DNA from: Thermoflexales bacterium
Lineage (GTDB): Bacteria > Chloroflexota > Anaerolineae > B4-G1
Length of the DNA: 29,464 nt
Direction: 5' to 3'
Assembly: GCA_007118795.1 (NCBI GenBank)
Contig: SKQX01000007.1
Coordinates: 1 to 29,464 of the forward strand
Positions 23,559 through 29,464 of the stretch are shown in pieces (the stretch's first letter is position 1; every line of letters starts with the position of its first letter). The notes beneath the pieces were generated by a model. That model did no database searches, was not told where the DNA came from, and saw only the letters and a list, made by a program, of their open reading frames with translations. The position numbers were made by a program, and so were the translations under genes.

Positions 23559-23697
23559 CGTATGTACTCGACACTAGTTCTGCGCCAGCTCAGCCCGCCC
23601 GCTCCTTCAAGACCAGTTTGGTGGTCTGGGTAAGCGCGCTGGATCCCGATATTCCGCCGGATAGCCAGCCCTCCAGACTGTGAGGGCTGGTTTTTGT
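23559..23697 (+). ncRNA. Candidate small structured RNA
   Basis: About 140 nt lie between a near-consensus promoter and an intrinsic terminator, with no coding sequence of its own and the next gene 325 bp away. Visible pairings are AGACCA-GUUUGG-UGGUCU in the middle, CCAG...CUGG enclosing it, and the terminator CCAGCCCUC/GAGGGCUGG with a U5 run. I do not recognise it as 6S, SRP RNA, tmRNA, a T-box or a known riboswitch. It could be a stand-alone regulatory RNA or an attenuated leader for the metallophosphoesterase gene. Confidence 0.5.
23669..23696 (+). terminator. Intrinsic terminator
   Basis: CCAGCCCTC and GAGGGCTGG form a perfect 9-bp stem with an 8-nt loop, directly followed by TTTTT. 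It ends the candidate small RNA. Confidence 0.88.
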
Positions 23698-24021
23698 GTG
23701 AAGGTGATCGGCTCTCGATGGCCACGCAGAGATCGCAGGAAGTAGGCGCCCGGTCCCGGCAGCGATCCGCCGTAACGGCGAGGAATCCTTGCGGGTGTGG
23801 CGGTCCGCGAGCAGGGGGATATCGCAGACCAGCGAGACGGCGGAGGCCCCGGACCAGCGCTGACGAGAGGGGACCCGGGTGCTGGGTCCGTGGCATACAG
23901 GCGGGGAGCGAGGTAGCGCATCGCTTGCAGCGGGCGCGGCCGGCGATCCAGGGGCCGGGGAGAGATATCATCAGGAGAGCGCCACAGCCACACGACGGCG
24001 CTGGACCGGGGATGTGGTGAG
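23698..24021. other. Gene-free stretch before the metallophosphoesterase
   Basis: GC-rich, with several short inverted repeats (for example GCCG-TAA-CGGC near 23770), no convincing reading frame and no recognised RNA family. It may be a long structured leader if transcription reads through the terminator at 23696. Confidence 0.4.
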
Positions 24022-24642
24022 GTGAGGATCCTGGCCATGAGCGACCAGGTCGTTGATGCCGTCTACGGAAGCCACATTTGCGAACGTTTCGGGAACGCGG
24101 ATGCCGTGATATCTTGTGGGGATCTACCGTACTCATATCTCGAATTCGTCTCAAGTATGCTGAACGTGCCCTGTTTCTACGTACACGGGAATCACGATCA
24201 TCCCGAGTATCTAGCCAGCGGCAAGACCCTGACCAGACCGGGTGGGTGGATCAACCTGGACGGGAGGACTGCGGAGACGCAGGGCCTGCTGCTCGCCGGC
24301 TTCGAGGGCTCCATTCGGTACAAACCGGGAGCTCCTTATCAGTATAGCGAGGGCCAGATGGCCTGGAAGGCGTGTCGCATGGGACCAGCGCTCATCGCCA
24401 ACAGAGTACGGCACGGGCGGTACCTCGACGTTCTGGTCACCCACTCGCCGCCGCGGGGTATCCACGACGGCGAAGATCTCGCCCATCGGGGTTTCCGAGC
24501 CCTCATCGGATTCATGGAGATTTTCGAGCCGCGGTGGCTCCTCCATGGGCACAAGCACATCTACGGCCCGGAACAGACCGCCACCCGGCACGCGAAGACC
24601 ACGGTGGTGAACGTTCACCCGTTCCGGGTGATTGAGCTATGA
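24022..24642 (+). CDS. Metallophosphoesterase (calcineurin-like, variant motif I)
   Basis: 206 aa from GTG 24022; an ATG at 24037 would cut into the first beta-strand 'RILAMSD'. Motifs are 'SDQVVD' (Asp, but Gln where most family members have the His of D-x-H), 'ISCGDLPYSYLEF', 'YVHGNHDHPEY', 'VLVTHSPPRG' and 'WLLHGHKHIYG'. Metal-binding residues other than the first His are present. The substrate is unknown. This subclass with a non-His motif I seems to be a separate group from the YfcE-like protein at 9736, with which it shares little sequence. Confidence 0.82.
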   Translation: MRILAMSDQVVDAVYGSHICERFGNADAVISCGDLPYSYLEFVSSMLNVPCFYVHGNHDHPEYLASGKTLTRPGGWINLDGRTAETQGLLLAGFEGSIRYKPGAPYQYSEGQMAWKACRMGPALIANRVRHGRYLDVLVTHSPPRGIHDGEDLAHRGFRALIGFMEIFEPRWLLHGHKHIYGPEQTATRHAKTTVVNVHPFRVIEL

Positions 24643-24748
24643 GACTGGCGGGCAGTGGTTCGAGGTAATCAGCAGTGCCGCCGCCGGGCACGGTACGGTG
24701 TGGCGCCCAAATAAGTCTCTCGGCGCCGACGGGATATCGTCCTGTGAT

Positions 24749-24781
24749 CCCCAACCGGTCTTCGGAGTGGGGGTTGCTTTT
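24749..24781 (+). terminator. Terminator between the metallophosphoesterase and proS
   Basis: CAACC and GGTTG enclose a G/C-rich stem (CCCCA/TGGGG as an alternative pairing) followed by CTTTT. It lies 107 bp after the phosphoesterase stop and 141 bp before the proS start. It may end the upstream gene or attenuate proS. A later hairpin, GACGGCT (24804-24810) with AGCCGTC (24824-24830), lies before proS without a U-run. Confidence 0.55.
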
Positions 24782-24921
24782 ACGCGGGTTGGAGCAATGA
24801 TCCGACGGCTAGAGACTGGAATCAGCCGTCATCCTGGGCTGGTCAGTGAGGCCTCCTGGTTGAGGCTCTGCGTGACTACCTATCGAGTTTGGCAGACCGC
24901 AGCACGCAAAAGGAGAAGCAG

Positions 24922-26358
24922 ATGGCTGAAGGCATTACCCCCCGCAGCGAGGATTACTCCCGTTGGTACACGGACGTCATAAAGAAGACGGATCTGGCTG
25001 ACTACGCCCCTGTCAAGGGCTGCATGGTGATCAAGCCGTATGGCTTCACCCTGTGGGAGAACATCAAAGAGGGTCTCGACACCCGCTTCAAGGCCACCGG
25101 GCACGTCAACGCGTACTTCCCTCTCCTCATCCCCCTCAGTTTCATCCAGAAGGAGAGCGAACACGTGGCGGGTTTCTCGCCGGAGCTGGCGGTTGTCACG
25201 CACGGTGGTGGCAAGGAGCTGGAGGAACCGTTGGTTGTGCGCCCGACCTCCGAGACGATCATCGGGCACATGTATGCGGACTGGATTCAGTCGTACCGGG
25301 ATCTACCGCTACTCATCAACCAGTGGGCCAACGTCGTTCGCTGGGAAATGCGCACCCGGCCATTTCTCCGGACCACCGAGTTCCTCTGGCAGGAGGGTCA
25401 CACTGCCCACGCCTCCGCCGAGGAAGCGCGCGAGGAGACTCTGCGTATGCTGGACGTTTACGTCGACTTCGCCGTGAACGACGCCGCCATTCCGGTCATC
25501 GCCGGACGGAAGAGCGAGAGCGACAAGTTCGCCGGCGCGGTGACCAGCTATACCATCGAGGCGATGATGGGTGACTACAAAGCACTCCAGTCGGGCACCA
25601 GCCACTTCCTGGGTCAAAACTTCGCCAGAGCGTTCGACATTCAGTTCCTGGACGAGAACAACGAGCTTCAATACGTCTGGACCACCAGCTGGGGAGTCAG
25701 CACACGCATGGTTGGCGCGGTGGTTATGGCCCACGGCGACGATCAGGGCTTGATCCTCCCCCCCAAGCTAGCCCCGTACCAGGTGGTGATCGTGCCGATC
25801 TGGAAGGACGAGGAGCAGCGCACGTCGGTCTTTGAGGCCGTCGAGCGGACGAGAGGTGCTCTGGGGAACGAGATTCGCGTCCGGGTGGATGACCGGGATG
25901 CCTACTCGCCGGGGTGGAAGTTCAACGAGTGGGAGATGCGGGGCGTGCCCCTGCGGGTCGAGATCGGCCCGCGCGACGTTGAGCAGGGTCGGGTGGTGCT
26001 CGCCCGGCGCGATTTGGAGGGACCAGCCAGGAAGCGGACCATACCGCTGGCCGATGGGCTGGGCACAGCCGTGGAGGAAACGCTGGTCGCGGTGCAGGAC
26101 GGTCTACACCAGCGGGCTCTCGCCTTTCGAGAAGAGCACACCTACGATCCCGACGACTACGATGGCTTCAAAGAGGCGGTGACCAGGGGATTCGCCTACT
26201 CATGGTGGTGCGGTGACCCGGGATGTGAGGCCCAGATCAAGGCGGAGACCACGGCTTCACTCCGCTGCATCCCCCTCGAACAGGAGCCCGGCACGGGGCG
26301 CTGCATCCACTGTGACAACCCAGCGGAGGAGCGCGCCGTCTTCGGAAGAGCCTACTAA
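24922..26358 (+). CDS. proS: Prolyl-tRNA synthetase, archaeal/eukaryal-type
   Basis: 478 aa from ATG 24922, with AAGGAG six bases upstream; the in-frame start at 24889 has none. It attaches proline to tRNA-Pro. It has class II synthetase motifs: 'FPLLIPLSFIQKESEHVAGFSPE', motif 2 'NQWANVVRWEMRTRPFLRTTEFLWQEGHTAH' and motif 3 'GDDQGLILPPKLAPYQVVIVPI'. The bacterial editing insertion between motifs 2 and 3 is absent. The C-terminal extension carries paired cysteines ('WWCGDPGCEAQIKAETTASLRCIPLE', 'GRCIHCDNPAEERAVFGRAY') for a zinc site. This is the short ThrRS-like, archaeal/eukaryal ProRS type, which also occurs in some bacteria. Confidence 0.95.
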   Translation: MAEGITPRSEDYSRWYTDVIKKTDLADYAPVKGCMVIKPYGFTLWENIKEGLDTRFKATGHVNAYFPLLIPLSFIQKESEHVAGFSPELAVVTHGGGKELEEPLVVRPTSETIIGHMYADWIQSYRDLPLLINQWANVVRWEMRTRPFLRTTEFLWQEGHTAHASAEEAREETLRMLDVYVDFAVNDAAIPVIAGRKSESDKFAGAVTSYTIEAMMGDYKALQSGTSHFLGQNFARAFDIQFLDENNELQYVWTTSWGVSTRMVGAVVMAHGDDQGLILPPKLAPYQVVIVPIWKDEEQRTSVFEAVERTRGALGNEIRVRVDDRDAYSPGWKFNEWEMRGVPLRVEIGPRDVEQGRVVLARRDLEGPARKRTIPLADGLGTAVEETLVAVQDGLHQRALAFREEHTYDPDDYDGFKEAVTRGFAYSWWCGDPGCEAQIKAETTASLRCIPLEQEPGTGRCIHCDNPAEERAVFGRAY

Positions 26359-26381
26359 TCCAGAAAAGCGATTTGGCCAAT

Positions 26382-28340
26382 ATGTACCCATCTGCCCAGC
26401 CAAAATATGCCCGGCGGTTCGGTATCGCGCTCGCTACCCTCCTGCTGGCTAGCCTGGTGGCCGCCTGCGCCACGCCGGCCCCTCCCACGCCGCCTACCCC
26501 GACGACGGCCTCCGTGCTCCCGTCGCCCACGCCTCAGCCTACACCGACGCCGGAGGTCCCGCCGACCCCCACCCTCACACCCACGCCGACGCCTCCCCAA
26601 GAGTTGACCATCTGTCAGGCAGAGGAACCCCACTCCCTGTTCGTTTACGATGCGTACTCTCCGGCAGCCTTGAATGTGCTGGCGGCTATCTACGAGGGGC
26701 CCATCGGCATCGAGGGGTACCGTTTCACCCCGGGTATCCTCGAGCAACTGCCGAGCTTCGCCAACGGCGATGCCGTTGTCCGCATCGTGGAGGTGGGAGA
26801 GGGAGACACCGTGGTTGACGCCGATGGTCGGGTGGTGGAGCTAACTCCAGGCCTCACTCTTCGCAGCCCGACAGGTGACCCCGTCACCTTTCAGAGCGGG
26901 ACCCTCAGGACCATCCAGACAGTAGTCACGTTCACCCTGCGGACCGATGTTCTCTGGTCAGATGGGGAGATGGTGACGGCGGAGGATTCACGGTATAGCT
27001 ACGAGATCGCGGGCACCCTTACTGACGCGGCGGTGATACGGCAGATTTCGCGTACTGCCAGCTATGAGGCCGTCGATGAGCGTACCATCGTGTGGACCGG
27101 GCTCCCGGGCTACCGGGACACGCTTTACCTGCTCAACTTCTACCACCCCTTGCCGCGGCACGCATTGGGGTCGATAGTCGGTGAGGAGCTGCGTAACGCC
27201 GGCCCGGCCTGGCGGGATCCCCTGGGATGGGGACCCTTCGCCATCGCGGAATGGGTCGAGGGCGAGCGCATCGAGCTGGTGCCCAACCCGCACTACTTCC
27301 GCGCACCGGAAGGTCTCCCCCGCCTGGACCGCGTGACCTTCCGCTTCGTCCCGGACAGCGCCCAGGCCATCGACGAACTACGTACCGGAGGATGCGACGT
27401 GCTCACTTCAGATCTGGTGGGCATCAACCCGCCCCAACCGCTGCTCGACGCCGTCGAGGCCGGGGAAGTGGGCTGGGCTTCTTCCATCGTCAACGAATGG
27501 GAACACCTCGACTTCGGCATCCAGCCGGCAGCTGGGTCTGAACAGATACCCTTCTTCGCCGAAACCGCGGTACGTCAGGGGATCGCCCACTGCATCGACC
27601 GCGAACGGATCGCCGCAGAGGCCTTCCCTGATGGAGACGCAGCCCCGGCGCACAGCTACGTGCCGCGAGAGCATTTCCTTTACGCGGGCGAACAGCTCTA
27701 CACCTGGCCCTACGATCCGACCCTGGGCCGAACGATGCTGGAGGAGGTCGGATGGCGGCTATCGGACGGTGAGTCGATTCGGAGGGCCCAGGGGGTTCCT
27801 CAGATCGCCAGCGGCACACCCTTCTCTGTCACGTTGCTGATCACCGCAGGCGATCCCGCCCGAGAGCGCACGGCCGAGATCCTGAGCGAGAATCTCGCGG
27901 AGTGCGGCGTAGGCCTCACCACGCGCCCCCTTGCTCCGCAAACGTTCTATGCCGACGGTCCGCAAGGACCGGTGTTCGGCCGCCGGTTCGACCTCGCCCT
28001 GTTCTCCTGGCTCAACGGACTGGACGGGCCCTGCGAGATATACCTCTCAACGCAGATCCCGGACGAGGATAATCTCTGGGGCGCCTTCAACAATCCCGGT
28101 TACGAGAATCCAGCCTACGATCGGGCCTGCCAGGCGGGCTTGGAGGCGATCTACGGAACCCAGGCCCACGTACGCCATCACCAGGAAGCCCAAGCCATCT
28201 TCTCCCGGGATTTGCCGGTGCTGCCTCTCTATTTCGTGCCCGAGTCGCTGGCCCTGCGGCCGGAGGTGAGGGGTATCGAACCAGATCCCAGCCAGGACTC
28301 GCTGTTCTGGAACATCGAATCACTCCATCTCGAGTGGTAA
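26382..28340 (+). CDS. ABC transporter solute-binding lipoprotein, family 5 (oligopeptide-type)
   Basis: 652 aa from ATG 26382; a TTG at 26373 is also possible and neither has a clear RBS. The start is 14-23 bp after the proS stop. A signal peptide with lipobox 'LASLVAAC' gives lipid-linked Cys29, then a Thr/Pro-rich linker (about 30-73), typical of Chloroflexota exported proteins. The SBP_bac_5 domain follows: 'VVTFTLRTDVLWSDGEMVTAEDSRYSYEIAG', 'WGPFAIAEWVEGERIELVPNPHYFRAPEGLPRLDRVTFRF' and 'AVRQGIAHCIDRERIAAEAF'. It would capture peptides or nickel/sugar-like ligands outside the cell. No permease or ATPase genes lie beside it, so it relies on components elsewhere. Confidence 0.9.
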   Translation: MYPSAQPKYARRFGIALATLLLASLVAACATPAPPTPPTPTTASVLPSPTPQPTPTPEVPPTPTLTPTPTPPQELTICQAEEPHSLFVYDAYSPAALNVLAAIYEGPIGIEGYRFTPGILEQLPSFANGDAVVRIVEVGEGDTVVDADGRVVELTPGLTLRSPTGDPVTFQSGTLRTIQTVVTFTLRTDVLWSDGEMVTAEDSRYSYEIAGTLTDAAVIRQISRTASYEAVDERTIVWTGLPGYRDTLYLLNFYHPLPRHALGSIVGEELRNAGPAWRDPLGWGPFAIAEWVEGERIELVPNPHYFRAPEGLPRLDRVTFRFVPDSAQAIDELRTGGCDVLTSDLVGINPPQPLLDAVEAGEVGWASSIVNEWEHLDFGIQPAAGSEQIPFFAETAVRQGIAHCIDRERIAAEAFPDGDAAPAHSYVPREHFLYAGEQLYTWPYDPTLGRTMLEEVGWRLSDGESIRRAQGVPQIASGTPFSVTLLITAGDPARERTAEILSENLAECGVGLTTRPLAPQTFYADGPQGPVFGRRFDLALFSWLNGLDGPCEIYLSTQIPDEDNLWGAFNNPGYENPAYDRACQAGLEAIYGTQAHVRHHQEAQAIFSRDLPVLPLYFVPESLALRPEVRGIEPDPSQDSLFWNIESLHLEW

Positions 28341-28384
28341 GTGGTGTCCGGCGATCAGTGTCAGGCAAGCATCACCGTCGACAC

Positions 28385-28431
28385 GGCAGACAACGGAAGC
28401 ACAACCATCAACCAACCTGATCGTGTCTGCC
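28385..28431 (+). repeat. Inverted repeat upstream of the DUF126 gene
   Basis: GGCAGACA (28385-28392) and TGTCTGCC (28424-28431) are exact 8-bp complements 31 bp apart in the 100-bp gap before the DUF126 ORF. It may be a leader hairpin or paired binding half-sites. Confidence 0.35.
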
Positions 28432-28444
28432 AGTCTGTGTGATC

Positions 28445-28867
28445 ATGACCACTAGCTGCCATCTTTCCGTCCGTGTCGTCAACTCGGGCCGGGCCGCCGG
28501 GCTGGCCCTCGTCTCTGAGGAACCTCTAGGCTTCCTGGGCGGCGTCGATCCCGACACCGGTGTCGTCATCGAGCTCGGACATCCTCTAGAGGGCCAGAGC
28601 GTCGCCGGGCGCGTGCTGGTCTTCCCCACCGGGAAGGGGAGCACCGTCGGCTCGTACACCCTCTACCGCCTGGCACGCAACGGCCTGTCGCCGGCCGCCA
28701 TCGTCAACGCGGAGGCCGATCCGGTGGTAGCCGTGGGGGCAGTCATCTCCGACATACCCATGGTTGATCAGGTCGACCTATCACGCATACAGACCGGCGA
28801 TTGGGTCGAGATCGGCGGTGACGTCCTTATCGTCTCTCCCTCGTGCGCGAACAGCTTACCGCCATGA
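28445..28867 (+). CDS. DUF126 / aconitase-X swivel-domain protein (AcnX small-subunit-like)
   Basis: 140 aa from ATG 28445; the in-frame GTG at 28439 is the alternative and no good RBS is visible. 'GFLGGVDPDTGVVIELGHPLEGQSVAGRVLVFPTGKGSTVGSYTLYRLARNGLSPAAIVNAEADPVVAVGAVISDIPMV' follows the DUF126 pattern closely: 'GGVDP.TG', 'HPL.G.S.AGRVLV.P.G.GS..GS', 'A.I....DP....GA'. In archaea this domain is the small subunit of phosphomevalonate dehydratase; in bacteria it occurs with or fused to the AcnX large domain (DUF521), acting on hydroxyproline-type or related substrates. The large subunit is not in this window. The role therefore stays open. Confidence 0.82.
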   Translation: MTTSCHLSVRVVNSGRAAGLALVSEEPLGFLGGVDPDTGVVIELGHPLEGQSVAGRVLVFPTGKGSTVGSYTLYRLARNGLSPAAIVNAEADPVVAVGAVISDIPMVDQVDLSRIQTGDWVEIGGDVLIVSPSCANSLPP

Positions 28868-28901
28868 AAAAAAGCCCCTTGCTGACTCCAGCAAGGAGCT
28901 T
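28867..28901 (-). terminator. Intrinsic terminator of tRNA-Ser
   Basis: On the minus strand AGCTCCTTGCTG pairs with CAGCAAGGGGCT (one G-U pair), followed by seven Ts. It starts seven bases after the tRNA and ends against the DUF126 stop codon. Confidence 0.88.
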
Positions 28902-28907
28902 ATCAGG

Positions 28908-28996
28908 CGGAAGGGGAGGGATTCGAACCCTCGGTGGCCAATAATGACCACAGCGGTTTTCGAGACCGCCCCGTTCGTCCGCTCCGGCACCCTTCC
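28908..28996 (-). tRNA. tRNA-Ser (CGA)
   Basis: 89 nt with a long variable arm, and no encoded CCA. The acceptor is GGAAGGG/CCCTTCC with discriminator G, the anticodon stem is GCGGT/ACCGC with loop CTCGAAA (anticodon CGA), and the T-arm is GAGGG-TTCGAAT-CCCTC. The variable arm includes the TGGTCA...TGGCCA pairing. Confidence 0.96.
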
Positions 28997-29017
28997 AATT
29001 CCTCGTCGACCACGGTT

Positions 29018-29045
29018 ATTATAGCACAGCGTATGCCACGCGCAA
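29018..29045 (-). promoter_or_regulatory. Promoter of tRNA-Ser
   Basis: TATAAT (29023-29018) is a perfect -10; TTGCGC (29045-29040) is a moderate -35 with a 16-nt spacer. It lies 21 bp upstream of the tRNA. Confidence 0.75.
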
Positions 29046-29077
29046 TCGGTGCGGATCCCCCGCGCCTGTTCACGGGG

Positions 29078-29093
29078 CAGCCAAATTTGGCTG
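29078..29093. repeat. Perfect 16-bp palindrome
   Basis: CAGCCAAATTTGGCTG is fully self-complementary. It lies between the divergent tRNA-Ser promoter and the promoter at 29227, about 134 bp before the latter. A dimeric regulator site is one explanation. Confidence 0.5.
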
Positions 29094-29226
29094 GAACGGG
29101 CACTTCAGTATAGACCCCTCTAGGCCCTTGTCCATCGTCGCCCACCCCACCGTCAGCTCTTCGGGCGGGGCGAACCCGAGTCCCTGCGCTCCCGTAGCGC
29201 CCGCCCCAACCACATGGGATCCGGAC

Positions 29227-29254
29227 TTGACACCCCCGATTTCCGTAGTATAAT
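29227..29254 (+). promoter_or_regulatory. Promoter of the leader-peptide unit
   Basis: TTGACA (29227-29232), a 16-nt spacer and a perfect TATAAT (29249-29254). It would start a transcript near 29261, about 24 nt before the leader ORF. Confidence 0.85.
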
Positions 29255-29284
29255 TCCGCCATCGATTCTGAAGGAGTGTATGAT

Positions 29285-29383
29285 ATGCGCATGGCAATGA
29301 ACATTTTCGTAGCGACCCGGCTCCGCGATAGCGGCGGAGCCCAGTTGCCCTGGTCGCAGTGCGCCTGTCGGTACCTTACCTAG
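29285..29383 (+). CDS. Short leader peptide ORF (candidate)
   Basis: 32 aa, ATG 29285 to TAG 29383, with AAGGAG eight bases before the start. It begins 'MRMAMNIFVATRLR' and ends 'PWSQCACRYLT'. The 3' end carries one Trp, two Cys separated by Ala, and one Tyr. A hairpin GGCTCCGC/GCGGAGCC lies inside the ORF (about 29320-29342), and a strong terminator begins 15 nt after the stop. This order is that of an amino-acid-responsive attenuator. The controlled gene would lie past the window edge. The sensed amino acid is uncertain (Cys or Trp are candidates); the ORF could also be accidental within a small RNA. Confidence 0.5.
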   Translation: MRMAMNIFVATRLRDSGGAQLPWSQCACRYLT

Positions 29384-29397
29384 ACTAGTTCAAAAGA

Positions 29398-29435
29398 GGC
29401 CGTGGGCGATTGCGACGCCCACGGCCTTTTTTGTT
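29398..29435 (+). terminator. Intrinsic terminator after the leader peptide
   Basis: GGCCGTGGGCG and CGCCCACGGCC form a perfect 11-bp stem with a short loop, followed by TTTTTT. It lies about 140 bp after the promoter at 29227. Confidence 0.92.
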
Positions 29436-29464
29436 GTCACATCCTGATGTCTCTGTGCAAGGCC

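Noticed and set aside
23559..23697. 6S RNA, SRP RNA or tmRNA identity of the small RNA unit
   Set aside because: It lacks the SRP tetraloop region (GGAAGCAGC), any tRNA-like end, and the long central-bubble hairpin of 6S RNA.
24643..24921. T-box riboswitch before proS
   Set aside because: The conserved T-box sequence (AGGGUGGNACCGCG) is not present and the terminator precedes rather than follows any candidate antiterminator.
28903..29304. 133-codon ORF on the minus strand
   Set aside because: It covers the tRNA-Ser gene and its promoter; the translation 'GRSRKPLWSLLATEGSNPSPSA' is the usual false protein from a tRNA-Ser.

Overview
This window looks like a chromosomal segment of a GC-rich bacterium, most likely a member of the Chloroflexota. 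That placement is inferred from gene content: a lipoprotein with a long Thr/Pro linker, DUF4446 and DUF2723 proteins, a bactofilin, an archaeal-type methionine adenosyltransferase and an archaeal/eukaryal-type prolyl-tRNA synthetase, all with sigma-70-like promoters (TTGACA, 16-17 nt, TATACT/TATAAT). There is no rRNA, CRISPR array or insertion sequence, and the gene order is that of a housekeeping chromosome.

Layout. 1-182: end of an MFS-type transporter. 404-7625 (minus strand): an exopolysaccharide cluster, read from high to low coordinates: GT2 glycosyltransferase, DPM-like GT2, rnhB, GT4 glycosyltransferase, two Wzz-type copolymerases, a CpsD/CapB-type kinase and a long-form RmlA. About 7741-8199: an OsmC-family gene broken by two frameshifts. 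8321-9436 (minus): mutY. 9736-14159 (plus): YfcE-like phosphodiesterase, 4HBT thioesterase, LonB-like protease and a UspA-like protein. 14451-19457 (minus): tsaC, cysC, DUF2723 membrane protein and DUF4446 protein as a probable operon, then a bactofilin with its own promoter. 19747-19820: tRNA-Val(CAC). 20154-21317 (minus): a membrane-anchored SurA_N-like/peroxiredoxin fusion with an in-frame UGA at the peroxidatic cysteine position. 21677-23309: SAM-I riboswitch and archaeal-type metK. 23524-23697: a promoter-to-terminator unit that may be a small RNA. 24022-28867: metallophosphoesterase, proS, oligopeptide-type binding lipoprotein and an AcnX-swivel (DUF126) protein. 28908-28996: tRNA-Ser(CGA). 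29227-29435: promoter, short leader peptide and terminator, resembling an attenuator for a gene beyond the window.

The most notable item is the gene at 20154-21317. Its UGA lies exactly where peroxiredoxins of the CxxC type carry the catalytic Cys. The same frame continues with about 109 more conserved peroxiredoxin residues. Thirteen nucleotides after the UGA the message can form a perfect 8-bp hairpin with a GGU apex, which is the form of a bacterial SECIS element. I read it as an extracytoplasmic selenocysteine peroxiredoxin fused to a SurA/PpiC-type chaperone N-domain. The second notable item is a SAM-I riboswitch with an intrinsic terminator placed upstream of a methionine adenosyltransferase of the archaeal family.
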